This document shows, piece after piece, positions 52,813 through 62,050 of a stretch of DNA of 64,000 nt. The position numbers and the translations under genes were made by a program. The notes below the pieces were generated by a model. The model ran no database searches, had not been told where the DNA came from, and was given only the letters and a program-made list of their open reading frames with translations. Source of the stretch: Certhia americana (Eukaryota > Chordata > Aves > Passeriformes > Certhiidae); assembly GCA_018697195.1 (NCBI GenBank), contig CM031879.1, positions 26,967,660 through 27,031,659 on the forward strand, read 5' to 3'. The first letter of the stretch is position 1; each line of letters starts with the position of its first letter.

Positions 52813-55800
52813 TGATGATAGAGAAGTTCATTTGCAGAAACTGCAGCCATATACTACAGATACTGTTACTTTCTACTTTTGACTACAACTGAGATAATCT
52901 ATTCTCCATTTTTCTTAAATTCTCTGAATTTCCTTCAAGAAAAATATATAGCAAGAATGCTAGGATGAAAGCTGCTTATTACACTGGAAATGTGGGAGAA
53001 TTAATGCCTACTGCAAGTTTATATTGCTCCTCTTATGGATGCATCTTCCTGAACTTTTTGACTGCATGCTTATTTTTCCCTAATCAAACTTCTCTTAAAC
53101 AGAGATGTTTTTTCCCCCTAGTATTATCACACAGCACTTGTGATTTGTACTTGTGCTTTAAGCACATAAGAAAAAACTTCAAGCCTGAGAAGCAATGACC
53201 ATTTCTACTGCTGCGTGCATTGCTTCTATGCATATAGTAGTAGCTACTTTCATGATGAACTTCTTTGTCTACAAAAACTAGGACTTCAAAGCAAATAAAA
53301 AGATACTTAGGGTGATATAATCACCTCGCTACAATGTAAAATACCAAAATTTGGAAATCTTCATTTTCAACAACTTGCTAAATGTTTTAGCACCACCTCC
53401 TGGTCATACAACTACACACATTTTACAGGTTTACAATAACTGTTTTTCTGGGATGCCTGTAGTGAAGATATAATGTGGGCATATCTATTGGCAAATGTAA
53501 TTTTCAGCAAATTGTAAAAGTCAAAGGATCTCTCAGAATTAAGAAAAATTAAATCAATCAAACACACTTGAAATTCAAGAAGTTCAAGTCTTACAGTGAA
53601 AGACATTAAAAGAATACATATTATTTTAAATACAGTGTATTTTGAGAGCATTATTACAATTACAGTAAAACATTTCGAAAAATACATACAAATACGAAAC
53701 AGGAATAGAATTAAAAGATGGAAATCTACCAAAAATGCAATTGAGGCAACACACATACCTTGAAATATTTTCTTCTGATACGTGTCATATTCATTAGCAT
53801 GACTCCAGAATTAATTCCAGTAACTCCATAATAGGGGTGTCTAGCAAAACGATTATACCACCCAATACGAGGCTCTTCATGTTCTGGTGCCATTGCAGCA
53901 ATTTGTGTGGAGTTGAACTTTCCCAGAAAAGACCAAATATCATCAACAGGCCTCAAAAACAAGATGTCAGTATCAACATACAGTAGTGAATCCACATTTT
54001 TGAGGATTAACTGTGAGGGAAAGAAATTTAAAACCAAAATTTTAAGTTTTATTAAATTTCTCTTCATAAAACACAAGAAAGCTTAACAAATTTTTGTCGC
54101 ATGCAAACAAATTCACTTTACACTGACAGTTTTCAGTCAATAAATTTGTCATTGTTCTTTTTTCTCACATTTTAAAGAATTTTTGTAGAGGGAAATAAGT
54201 TTTATATAGAACAGCAATGCAAAGGCACTCATTCTATATTGAATGTGTCAGGGCTCCTTAGGAGCAGGTGGAAGGCAGGTGTAACGTTACTCCAACCAGA
54301 GCTCCTCTCTTGCTCCTGCTCCCTCGCTTTCCCATGCAGCTAATCAAACAAGCCTTAAGAGCCTGTCTTTGGGAATATAGCTGCCATTGCTCTGATTCAC
54401 CAAGCCTGAAGTATGTTTTCTAAGCCTCTTAGATGAGCATGTGCACAAAACACTGGCAACAATAGCCCATTTCTTGTATCCTTTTCTCTAGCACTTCTCA
54501 GACCTACGCGTGCAGGAGACTTTCCAACTGAATGAGGAGATGAGGGGTGATAAATCCATCTTACCTCTGAGATGATGACATGACCTATACCTCTTTCTGA
54601 GGATACTGTGCCATAATGCATCAAGTCAGAAAAGGACTTTTATTCCATAGGGTAGTAGTGCCACAGAAGAACGTTAAATTCAGAGGGGTTTTTTTGGATG
54701 TCACAAAAATAACTTTAAGGAGTAGTAGTAATGCTTCATTTAAAACCAAATAGAAATTAGATTAACAAGGACAGTTTGATGCTTCATAAACAGACTTCTG
54801 GATTGTCTTATTACAAAGTAACTTACTGGCAAAAATAGTCTTTGTGAAGCACATGGTTTAAACAATTTCTTCCATTCTGCTGCACTCTCAGATGGAAATG
54901 TTATTGGATATAATGTGTAGTTAACTTTTCCTTCATAGGGGAATTCATCAAGCTATGTGAAAATAAGAAATCACAAAAATTACTTCAATTCTATTACAAA
55001 AAAACTCGCCATTCAAATTCATACATGAACACAAGTGCAATGCCTCTTTTCCACAATAGAAATCCAAGAATTTGTCAGCTAATCAAAAAACTTAAAGAAA
55101 AAGTGGCACCTGCAGGCCACTATGAAGAAAACACATCATATCAGATCACATGCAAAAGAAAGAAGCAGCAAAATAAATTAGTATTTACAAAAACTAAGTA
55201 TATGAATTAAAACTCTTCCCCTCTTAACTAGTTACCACAGAGCAAACAAAAATCTTCCCAGCAAAATCTTCCCAAATTTAATCTTACTCCATTTTTGCCA
55301 CAGCTACTGTTTTCATAACAGTATATAGAAATTAACATGTGCAACATACTAATGTCACAGTTAATATGGCATTTTAAACACAAAAATAGCAAAACCACAG
55401 TTGTAGCCTCATCAGCTTTTAAAACTGCTACTCCAGTCATAACATAATTTTTATTAACTGGAATTTACTAAAATTAGACATAACCACATCTACCATATTC
55501 AAAAACTGTTTCACTTTATCTAAACAATATAAGACTGACTCATGCTGTAAGCACAGAGACAAAAAAAGGACAGATCTCTAATTTTTTCCTGCAAAGCCAA
55601 CTCTAAATAAGCTCTCACAAGGTAACTGGTTTGCATTCAGAACACGAGGCTTGTATTTAACAGATTCAAGATAACAAATCAGAAAGTTTTGGTTTCTCAG
55701 AGAAACTCTTGTATCAGCAGCTGGCTGATCTCCATCCAACACTACAAATACCTTATTACCTTATTTTCAGACTCCTACATTTCTGCCACTCTATCAAACA

Positions 55801-56047
55801 AGTAGAAGAATTGCTGTATATTGTGCTATAAATTGTGTTACAATTTGGTTGAATACATTTTTGAATACTTACTATGACTTTGAAACTCTCACGCAACTGG
55901 TCCTCAGCAAAAATATGAAAATGGAGAGGTTTGATGCTGAAAATAATGGCTGATCTCAACATAGTAACAGTCTCCTCCAGTCTTTCACCACAGGCCACCA
56001 CTGCTAGATGCATTTTCTCAGAAGGATGTGTTTTCATATAATCATAT
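44926..56047 (-). CDS. GXYLT1: Glucoside xylosyltransferase 1, six 3' coding exons (gene partial at 5' end)
   Basis: This is a type II membrane glycosyltransferase of family GT8. It transfers xylose from UDP-xylose to the O-linked glucose on EGF repeats of Notch-type proteins in the ER/Golgi. Six exons on the minus strand (56047-55873, 54952-54827, 54010-53759, 47713-47590, 47272-47100, 45087-44926) join in one frame through AG acceptors and GT donors. They give 336 residues and a TGA stop. The metal/nucleotide-sugar motif DTD sits in YVDTDILF (53974-53966). Four N-glycosylation sequons are visible (NYT, NST, NMT, NIT). The C-terminal tail ([11 protein letters not shown], then [10 protein letters not shown]) resembles vertebrate GXYLT1 as I know it, more than GXYLT2. 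The mammalian protein is about 440 residues, so roughly 100 N-terminal residues, including the anchor, are missing from this window. No break or frameshift was seen. Calling GXYLT1 rather than GXYLT2 rests on remembered similarity. Confidence 0.93.
45088..47099 (-). other. GXYLT1: GXYLT1 last intron
   Basis: A 2.0-kb GT-AG intron between the AIKN exon and the terminal exon. It is AT-rich apart from a CR1 fragment at about 46,225-46,760. Nothing else is recognised. Confidence 0.85.
46225..46760 (+). mobile_element. CR1 LINE 3' fragment in GXYLT1 last intron
   Basis: It runs from a degenerate version of the last ORF2 codons (ttcaacctggagaaaaagat, tgcagttttggtcaccacaa, caaaaatggtgaagggcc) through gcagttacaacttcctcatg, aggtttaggctggatatcag and gaacaggctccccagggaag to ctctcagggatggtcctgtg. 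It is the reverse complement of the same subfamily region seen at 25,594-26,125, and is antisense to the host gene. Confidence 0.88.
47100..47272 (-). CDS. GXYLT1: GXYLT1 exon: ESLYVFPC to AIKN
   Basis: 173 bp. Its first two bases complete the Glu codon begun in the previous exon, and it ends on a whole codon before GTAAGT (47099-47094). The acceptor is ctttccacacag. It encodes [20 protein letters not shown], the acidic NCKAAEEEG turn, and [17 protein letters not shown] followed by [11 protein letters not shown]. The [13 protein letters not shown] stretch corresponds to the C-terminal donor-binding loop of GT8 enzymes. Cysteines in FPCQW, DHCIY and SNCKA are candidates for disulfides. Confidence 0.95.
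47273..47589 (-). other. GXYLT1: GXYLT1 short intron
   Basis: A 317-bp GT-AG intron (donor GTAAAT, acceptor ccacacag) that splits a Glu codon after its first base. No repeat or ORF was seen in it. Confidence 0.88.
47590..47713 (-). CDS. GXYLT1: GXYLT1 exon: [10 protein letters not shown] to FFHNP
   Basis: 124 bp. It starts in phase 0 after a T-rich acceptor ending gcttgaatag and ends with the first base of a Glu codon before the donor GTAAAT (47589-47584). It encodes [20 protein letters not shown], then [21 protein letters not shown]. The WGDQDLLN stretch is the conserved GT8 segment that packs against the donor site. NIT is a possible N-glycosylation site. A 6-kb intron separates it from the exon before. 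Confidence 0.95.
51065..51135. repeat. Alternating purine-pyrimidine tract
   Basis: Mostly TG/CA/TA alternation (gtgcatgcacatatatatgc, then acacgtgtgcat). It is of low complexity and lies in the intron. Confidence 0.6.
52775..52806. repeat. (AT)n microsatellite
   Basis: About 16 AT units in the 6-kb GXYLT1 intron, preceded by a short CAAA repeat at about 52,739-52,752. Confidence 0.95.
53759..54010 (-). CDS. GXYLT1: GXYLT1 exon: GT8 core with the DTD motif
   Basis: 252 bp, 84 codons, phase 0 at both ends. The acceptor is ctttccctcacag and the donor is GTATGT at 53758-53753. It encodes the catalytic core: [20 protein letters not shown] with the DTD metal/UDP-sugar motif at 53974-53966, then PVDDIWSFL, the [20 protein letters not shown] segment, and [20 protein letters not shown]. 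The INSGVMLMN strand is the second GT8 hallmark. NST and NMT are possible glycosylation sites. This exon alone is enough to assign the family. Confidence 0.97.
54011..54826 (-). other. GXYLT1: GXYLT1 intron
   Basis: An 816-bp GT-AG intron, phase 0. A moderately GC-richer patch lies at about 54,240-54,560. No known element was recognised in it. Confidence 0.85.
54827..54952 (-). CDS. GXYLT1: GXYLT1 exon: LDEFPYEG to SQRLFLP
   Basis: 126 bp, 42 whole codons, phase 0 at both ends. The acceptor is tttcacatag and the donor is GTAAGT at 54826-54821. It encodes [20 protein letters not shown] followed by [22 protein letters not shown]. The second half ([19 protein letters not shown]) is the strongly conserved block ahead of the DTD strand. 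The first dozen residues look variable between vertebrates. NYT is a possible N-glycosylation site. Confidence 0.94.
54953..55872 (-). other. GXYLT1: GXYLT1 intron carrying copy 1 of a local duplication
   Basis: A 920-bp GT-AG intron, phase 0. It contains 55,534-55,749, which is repeated almost exactly at 58,047-58,266 in the upstream intron. Confidence 0.85.
55534..55749 (+). repeat. Local duplication, copy 1
   Basis: A 216-bp segment that recurs at 58,047-58,266 in the same orientation with five base differences and one 4-bp indel. It lies in the intron between the first two visible exons. No transposon hallmarks are visible. Confidence 0.95.
55873..56047 (-). CDS. GXYLT1: GXYLT1 exon: start of the GT8 catalytic domain
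   Basis: 175 bp. The acceptor reads tttttgtatcag and the donor is GTAAGT at 55872-55867. The exon opens with the last base of a split codon, then encodes [20 protein letters not shown], a [12 protein letters not shown] helix and the [10 protein letters not shown] strand, ending after SFKVI on a whole codon. The MHLAVVACG strand is the usual first beta strand of this GT8 fold. The previous exon must end with two bases of a codon. No such exon was found between here and 64,000. Confidence 0.93.
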
Positions 56048-56467
56048 CTGATACAAAAATATTTTTTCATTTGACATTATTTCTAGCACAGGCTTAAAGA
56101 AAAACTCTACTATTTACTGCAGCAAGTAAAGTAATTAACAAAATACCCTTTACCATGCTTACACCAGCAAAGTATAACTCAACAGAACATGCAAACTACA
56201 GCATTACACCTCATATGTATGCTTACATTTAACCTGTACCATTTTCATAATCACACCCACCATCCTAGACTACAAGGGGAGAAAAAAAAAGTCTGTAAGA
56301 TCTATACACAAACATTTATTGTTGAAAATCTTACTATTCATTACTAGCAAGGATAGCCATCAAAATAGCTAAGCTAAAAGAAAGACTTTTATGTGAAGTT
56401 ACATCAAAATGTCAAAGGCTGACAGCACACTAAGTCTATACAGGAGGTTTTTTTCCCTTTCCGTGGA

Positions 56468-56917
56468 CTAAATACAAACATAGGAAAAAATGACAAATAC
56501 AGCAGAGTTGAACTTAACATCAAAAGTGAGAAAACCCCTACTTTCAAGGAGTTCTGTTAAGAGTGATTTTGACTGATCTAGGTTTTGTCCATTTTCTGCT
56601 CCAGTAAGTCCTTTTTTGTCAAACACATCCTTCAGCGCTTCTCCCAAGCACTGACAAAACACAGAAAGCTTTCTCCTGTCCTTCCATCTTGCAGTAGGTA
56701 CAACGTGGGCTGGGGAAACTAATAGCTCAGGTGGCCTTGTGGGATGGCCTGGTGCTCCCGGTGGTTCTGGGAAACCCCTCAGGTATAATGACCATACACA
56801 CTGTCCACAGCCTTGAGGCCAAATCATCGCAAGGAGTAGGGACTCGGAAAAACCCTTTATTCCTGAAGAGACCCGTCCAACAGTTATGACTATATAACAA
56901 CTCATAACAGTTATGAG
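56468..56917 (-). other. Unclassified GC-richer island with 145-codon ORF and palindrome
   Basis: The minus strand is open for 145 codons in a GC-richer patch. The inferred peptide has a Pro-rich part (FPEPPGAPGHPTRPPELL) and a charged helical part (ARWKDRRKLSVFCQCLGEAL). No known domain was recognised. There is no good acceptor/donor pair, and the only candidate donor (GTAGGG) leaves the wrong phase for the next GXYLT1 exon. Near the 5' side of the ORF is a 17-bp palindrome, CTCATAACaGTTATGAG (56,901-56,917), and AATAAA on the minus strand. It may be a solo-LTR-like remnant or chance. Confidence 0.3.
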
Positions 56918-57615
56918 ATGTGCCTGGAATGTATTATACAGAGCACATTTTAAAGTTATTTCACTACTTTAACACAATAGACTAAAATTGTCAACAGGTA
57001 AATACCATTAGCATGGTGGCAAACACAGTGGGTGTATTAAAATCTCCTGGATTTCACAGATTTAGTCAGAAAAGCTTTCAAACACACATCAACTCAAAGC
57101 CCATCTGCAAAACAATATTATGCACTTGAGCTGTTTGCACAGGCTATGGGAGGAGGGGGCTAACAGAACCAAAAGTATCTGAATGTTTAAATTACAAGTT
57201 TAATGCCAAATGATGCACACAAAACCAATTCCAAAGTCAGAAAAGACTTTACCAAACTAATATAAAAGTAGAGAAATGCTTGACAAATCACCCATTCTTA
57301 GAAACTTGTTGAAGAGAAATGCCTCAAAACAGAAATTACCATATGTGAATCTTAGCACATAATCTTCCACTCAATTTATGCAACCATGTAAATACATACA
57401 AGTTTTCCTTTAAATTTGCAATAGATAATATGCAAATATGCCACTTTTCTTTAAGGCACAGAAGAGCTACACACATTATTTTCACTTCCACAAGGCAAAA
57501 TATGAGCAAAGTTATCACTGTAAAACTGTTGAATTTTAATGCCATAAAGAGCTGCTACATTTGAAAAACATTCTGAGTTTGACAGAATTTAATGCCCTGG
57601 AACTAAAAAAACTCC

Positions 57616-57634
57616 TTTTTTTTTTTTTTTTTTT
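57616..57634. repeat. Poly(T) tract, 19 T
   Basis: Uninterrupted T run in the 5' intron of GXYLT1. Confidence 0.95.
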
Positions 57635-58046
57635 CCAATCTTAAATCCAGGGATTTAAGATTAATAAAATTTTAATTAGATTATGCAGCCAGTCTTAAAC
57701 CTAGGTTTGGGGCATTATTAAAAATCACATGGATGAAAGACCTCATAGGTCAGATTTAGATCCAAAATAGGGCACCTAAATGAAAATGCTAACTTCAACT
57801 GTGTCCAAAGTCTCATTAAAGCTAATAGAGATCTAGTGAGCAGGTTATGGAGTGTAGAGAGTTATTCGTCTTGTTTTCAAAGTAAACACCTAAGGCTTGA
57901 ATTGATTTTTAACATAGGTATCATGCCATTTAGTAAGTTCTAGAATATCCCACTTGATCTCCAGATACCAAAAAGACTGAGAATTTCAAAGATCATTTTG
58001 TGTCTACTAGTCCTAAAAAGGTGTCTAGGATATCCAAACCTGACAA

Positions 58047-58266
58047 ACTGACTCATGCTATAAGCACGGAGACAAAAAAAGGACAGATCTCTAATTTTTT
58101 CCTGCAAAGCCAACTCTAAATAAGCTCACACAAGGTAACTGGTTTGCATTCAGAACATGAGGCTTGTATTTAACAGATTCAAGATAACAAATCAGAAAGT
58201 TTTGGTTTCTCAGAGAAACTCTTGTATCAGCCAGCAGCTGGCTGATCTCTATCCAACACTACAAAT
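58047..58266 (+). repeat. Local duplication, copy 2
   Basis: A 220-bp near copy of 55,534-55,749, with an extra 4 bp at the cagcag run before ctggctgatc. It continues directly into a 22-bp stretch (58,264-58,285) that matches 60,507-60,528 exactly. The two matches overlap by three bases. Confidence 0.95.
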
Positions 58267-60340
58267 TTAATTTTTGTGAGGATACCTCCATGATTAACAC
58301 CAACCATTTACATCTCAGCAACCAAACAGCTGATCACCTGGATCTTCCTCTATGCCCTTTCAATTTTAGCAATTGTTTAAGACCCACCTGACATAGACAC
58401 CAATATGCAGACATCTATATTCAGATGATTTAATCTGCAGATTGAAACGTTTTATAAATCTTGAAGCAAAATCTGAAAATTAGTTCAGGTCTACACACAC
58501 ACAAAGAAAAATCTTGAAATATAATCAAGACAGACATGCCCATTCAGCCCTTCATAGATATACATTACACCATGTCGTAACTAGTAATGTGAAAAACACA
58601 ATGCAAGCTGGATATGACGAGGGTAGTTGAAATCCAGAAATAAGTACACTGTCAGTGTGTGAACAAGCTGCAAGCAGCAGATTAGCCTCATCACTAATCC
58701 ACTGAAAAGGGAATTACAATAATTAAGCCCTGAAGTCATGAGAGCCTACAGTGATATTACAAGGACATGTGATAGATAAATAAGGGCAAAACCTACACAA
58801 ACTGCATAGCTGAAAGCCAAGTTCCTGAACTACATGTAACATACAGCTTTCCATTAATAAAGTATGACAAAAAGTTATGCTGAAGAAACTCAAAAATGCA
58901 CTAAGATTCAAAGACTATATTTTATTACTTTCTACATCTGGTGTAGAAATCTGGTGACCTCTGTGAATAAAAGAACATTTCAAGCCACATAACAAAAAAT
59001 TGTCTGATCATGTTAAAATGCTTTTACAGGAACTTTGCTCACACAGCCTCTTCTGTTTCAGACTTATTGAGTTCAATTTTTTAAAATCTGTGCTTAAAAA
59101 TTATATCTTTAAATGCAAAAAAAAAAAATATTTAGAAAGAGCTAACAAAAACTGAATTTCAGCTCATACCAAATGGGAAACAGCTGGACTCAGATCTGTA
59201 CATTCACAAGATAAAGCTTTATCCCTGAAGCAGATGGAGCAAGAAGCTGTTGGAAAGAACAGGCCACCATTCCCTCTGTGGACTATCCACTACAAAGGGA
59301 ATGAGATATATTGGATCTCAGAAATGTATTACGGCAGAAGTTAAGAGACTTCCAAATTGTGGTCCTTACTCCAGACCCCACATAAAGACATCCTATAGTG
59401 ATTATAAGCTGCATTTGGCTTCCCAGCATACAGACCATGGGAACCACAGCCTCCTTTTTAGCATCAGGCCTCAGTGCTGCTCCTCTCCCTTTGATATACA
59501 CCTCTGTCCACTCCCAGAAAGAAGTCCTACCCCCTTTTGCATCCAGGAACGCTATGTACCAATAACCCTCAGCTGCCAGCGTTCTTCATCGCTTTTTCCT
59601 CCTCCTGATGTGAGAGGCAGCACGAAGTGTAAATTGTTCAGCAGAGTTTATCAGCTGGAGCTCTGCAGTCTCACCTTCAATGTGAACATTTATGTTCAGA
59701 GCCAATTATGTTTTTCATGACTCGTTTCACTCCCTTCTTCAATATTATAGCTAAATGGCTTTCATTTTTCCACTAATTTCTTCCCAAATTTTCTTCCTTC
59801 AACTGCTCCCTTCTTTTCCCACCTCTGTAACCCTTCTTTCCTCCCTGCAGTTCTCCCCCTCTTTCCTCCACTGCAGTTAGACATGCAGCTATCTCACCAG
59901 AAGCCAGAGAAAGGAAAACCATGTTTGTTTAGATAACTGGTCCAGTATCTGTTATGACCAAGTGACACAAGATCTTTCAGCAAAACATTTTTTTAGCAGT
60001 GCAGTTGCTGAGATGACATTGAGCAAAATAAAATTTATTCTACAAGAACAGTAACTTGTCTGAACCAGAGCAGGTTTGGTATCAGGTATCATAGCTCTGG
60101 TAAAAACCTTTACTGAAACTCAAATATAGGTCCTGAAAGGATTCAGATGCTTTCAAAAGTGAAGAGATACTTTTAAAAAACTTGTTGAGAGGCAGAAAAA
60201 CACAAATGTAGATTTTTTGCTTTTTTTTCCTAATTTTTTATAGCTTCATCTTTTGGTGTGGGAGAACCTAGTGGAAAAGCTGGAAAAAAGCAACAATATA
60301 GTGAAGTACAAACAAAGAAAACTTGACAGACCTAATTTCT

Positions 60341-60358
60341 AAAAAAAAAAAAAAAAAA
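60341..60358. repeat. Poly(A) tract, 18 A
   Basis: Uninterrupted A run in the 5' intron of GXYLT1. Confidence 0.95.
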
Positions 60359-60506
60359 TCTCCAAAAATGTGGGAGTCCTAACTCCTGCAGGGAAAGAAA
60401 AACCTTTGGTAATTAAAATGGAAGCGAAAGAAGGCACTTGTAACCCAGTAAAAGATACTTAATAGGATGCCATGACAGGATCTGAGTCTTTAGGAAGAAA
60501 TAAGAG

Positions 60507-60528
60507 AATTTAATTTTTGTGAGGATAC
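60507..60528 (+). repeat. 22-bp match to 58,264-58,285
   Basis: Exact direct repeat of the sequence that follows copy 2 of the local duplication. It may be the second donor of a patchwork copy. A chance match in AT-rich DNA is less likely but possible. Confidence 0.7.
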
Positions 60529-61962
60529 TAATTACACATGAGGGGTAGGGACAGTAAAAATAAACAAAACACTCAGGACAAACCTACACAGATACTCCCA
60601 TGAGTTTAGGAAACACATTTAAAACAGTCCACTTTTGACAATGTGAGTAAAAAACATACATTTTAAAATATGCTACTCAGCAGCAGCAAAAGGCCAGGTA
60701 CAAGCTTTGCCCTGAAGTATTTCTGTGCCAAGTGTAGACCTTCATTCTATACTGATTAATTCTGCTGTTAATAACCTCGAGAGGAACAAGGTGGATATCC
60801 TCAGTGAATCTGCTACAACAAGGTTTTCCAGAGCCTGTCTGTCAAGACACTGCCTTATAATTAAAGATGTTTACCATGACACACTGTATATTAAATTAGC
60901 ATTTCTAGGTCAATTACAATTCTGAAGCTGTAATTTGATAGTAAGCTACAGCAGTATGTTTTGACAGGTTGTACTTTTCTAGAATCTTCATGGCATCCCA
61001 GCTGCACTTCCTGGGGAAAAAAAAACCAACACAAATTTCAGTGGCACTAAAACACCCACCAGCTACACAAAAAGCTTAGCTCTGTCCTTTAAACTTGACA
61101 CAAGGAACTGCAGTAGAGGTCACCTTTATTTGTATAAGGCAAAGCTCTCCTATTCTCACATAATACATGGAAAGCACAGGTGAAAGGGTATCAAAACCTC
61201 AGGAACATCCTGTATATAATAGTTCCATCTAATTTGGTGTAAAAGAAGTGATTTTCATCATTAGCACAGAAAAATTTTAATTATATTCATTAAATTATGC
61301 AGGGAAAGTATTTTCATATAATCAAACTGTATTATTTCAAAGTTGGCACTACAATATAACTCAGAAAATCAAATGGTAGACATATAAATGCAATACAGAT
61401 GGCTTACTTATTGCATCCTTTTTCCTTTTAATGCCCTGTTTGATCTGTATCAATCAATCACTAAGAAGCCTAACCCAGCAGCCTTTAGTCACCAGAATAA
61501 ACAAAGCAAATAGGTAGAGTAACAAGGCAGCAAAGCTACACTGACTAAAATGCAGCTGGTAAATCACTCCCATACTCATTACAAGTAGAAACAAGGTAAC
61601 CACAGACATTATGTGGATTTGAAAGTGAAGAAAATTCTAGTTTTTCCTTAGCTTCATGTTCTACTACAGCACTGCATGAAAAAATGTCCCGATCAAGAGC
61701 TTATGTTGTAAAAGAACACCAATGCATGTGGTGTCCAAATGTAATCTACTCAATGCCAACCCGACTAGTAGATTAGGTTTGAAGTTACAATATATGAGTA
61801 ATTTTAAGTTGACTATAAAACTAGAAGCCCCACTCCCAAATGAGACAGATAGTTAGAGAAATTCCTTTTTTCAGGACTATCAGAATTCATCTCAAGATGA
61901 CCATACCCTATGAAGCTCAATATACCCAAAAACTTATATATACCCAGAAGCTTTCTACTTTA

Positions 61963-62050
61963 GCAGGCAACACAAGTTAAAGCACACTTATATGTTGCAA
62001 CACAAGTTAACAATGTTAATACAAGTTAAAACCCACTTAGTTGCAACATA
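61963..62050. repeat. Imperfect 30-bp repeat
   Basis: gcaacacaagttaa occurs at 61,967-61,980 and 61,997-62,010. A third, looser copy (atacaagttaaaacccactt) follows near 62,020. Confidence 0.7.

Larger units (their letters stand above)
47714..53758 (-). other. GXYLT1: GXYLT1 6-kb intron
   Basis: GT-AG intron (GTATGT ... gaatag). It is AT-rich and contains a CAAA-type short repeat (about 52,739-52,752), an (AT)n tract (52,775-52,806) and an alternating purine-pyrimidine stretch (about 51,065-51,135). The short ORFs inside show no family features. Confidence 0.85.

Noticed and set aside
53726..54076. Reading the 116-codon ORF as a complete small protein
   Set aside because: Its ends run into intron. 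The real coding part is the 84-codon exon 53,759-54,010 bounded by AG and GT.
59250..59720. 156-codon plus ORF, the longest in the window
   Set aside because: It lies antisense within the GXYLT1 intron, the composition is Ser/Cys/Pro-rich without a domain, and there is no supporting structure.
61963..62050. CRISPR-like array
   Set aside because: Vertebrate sequence. The repeats are short, degenerate and without unique spacers.
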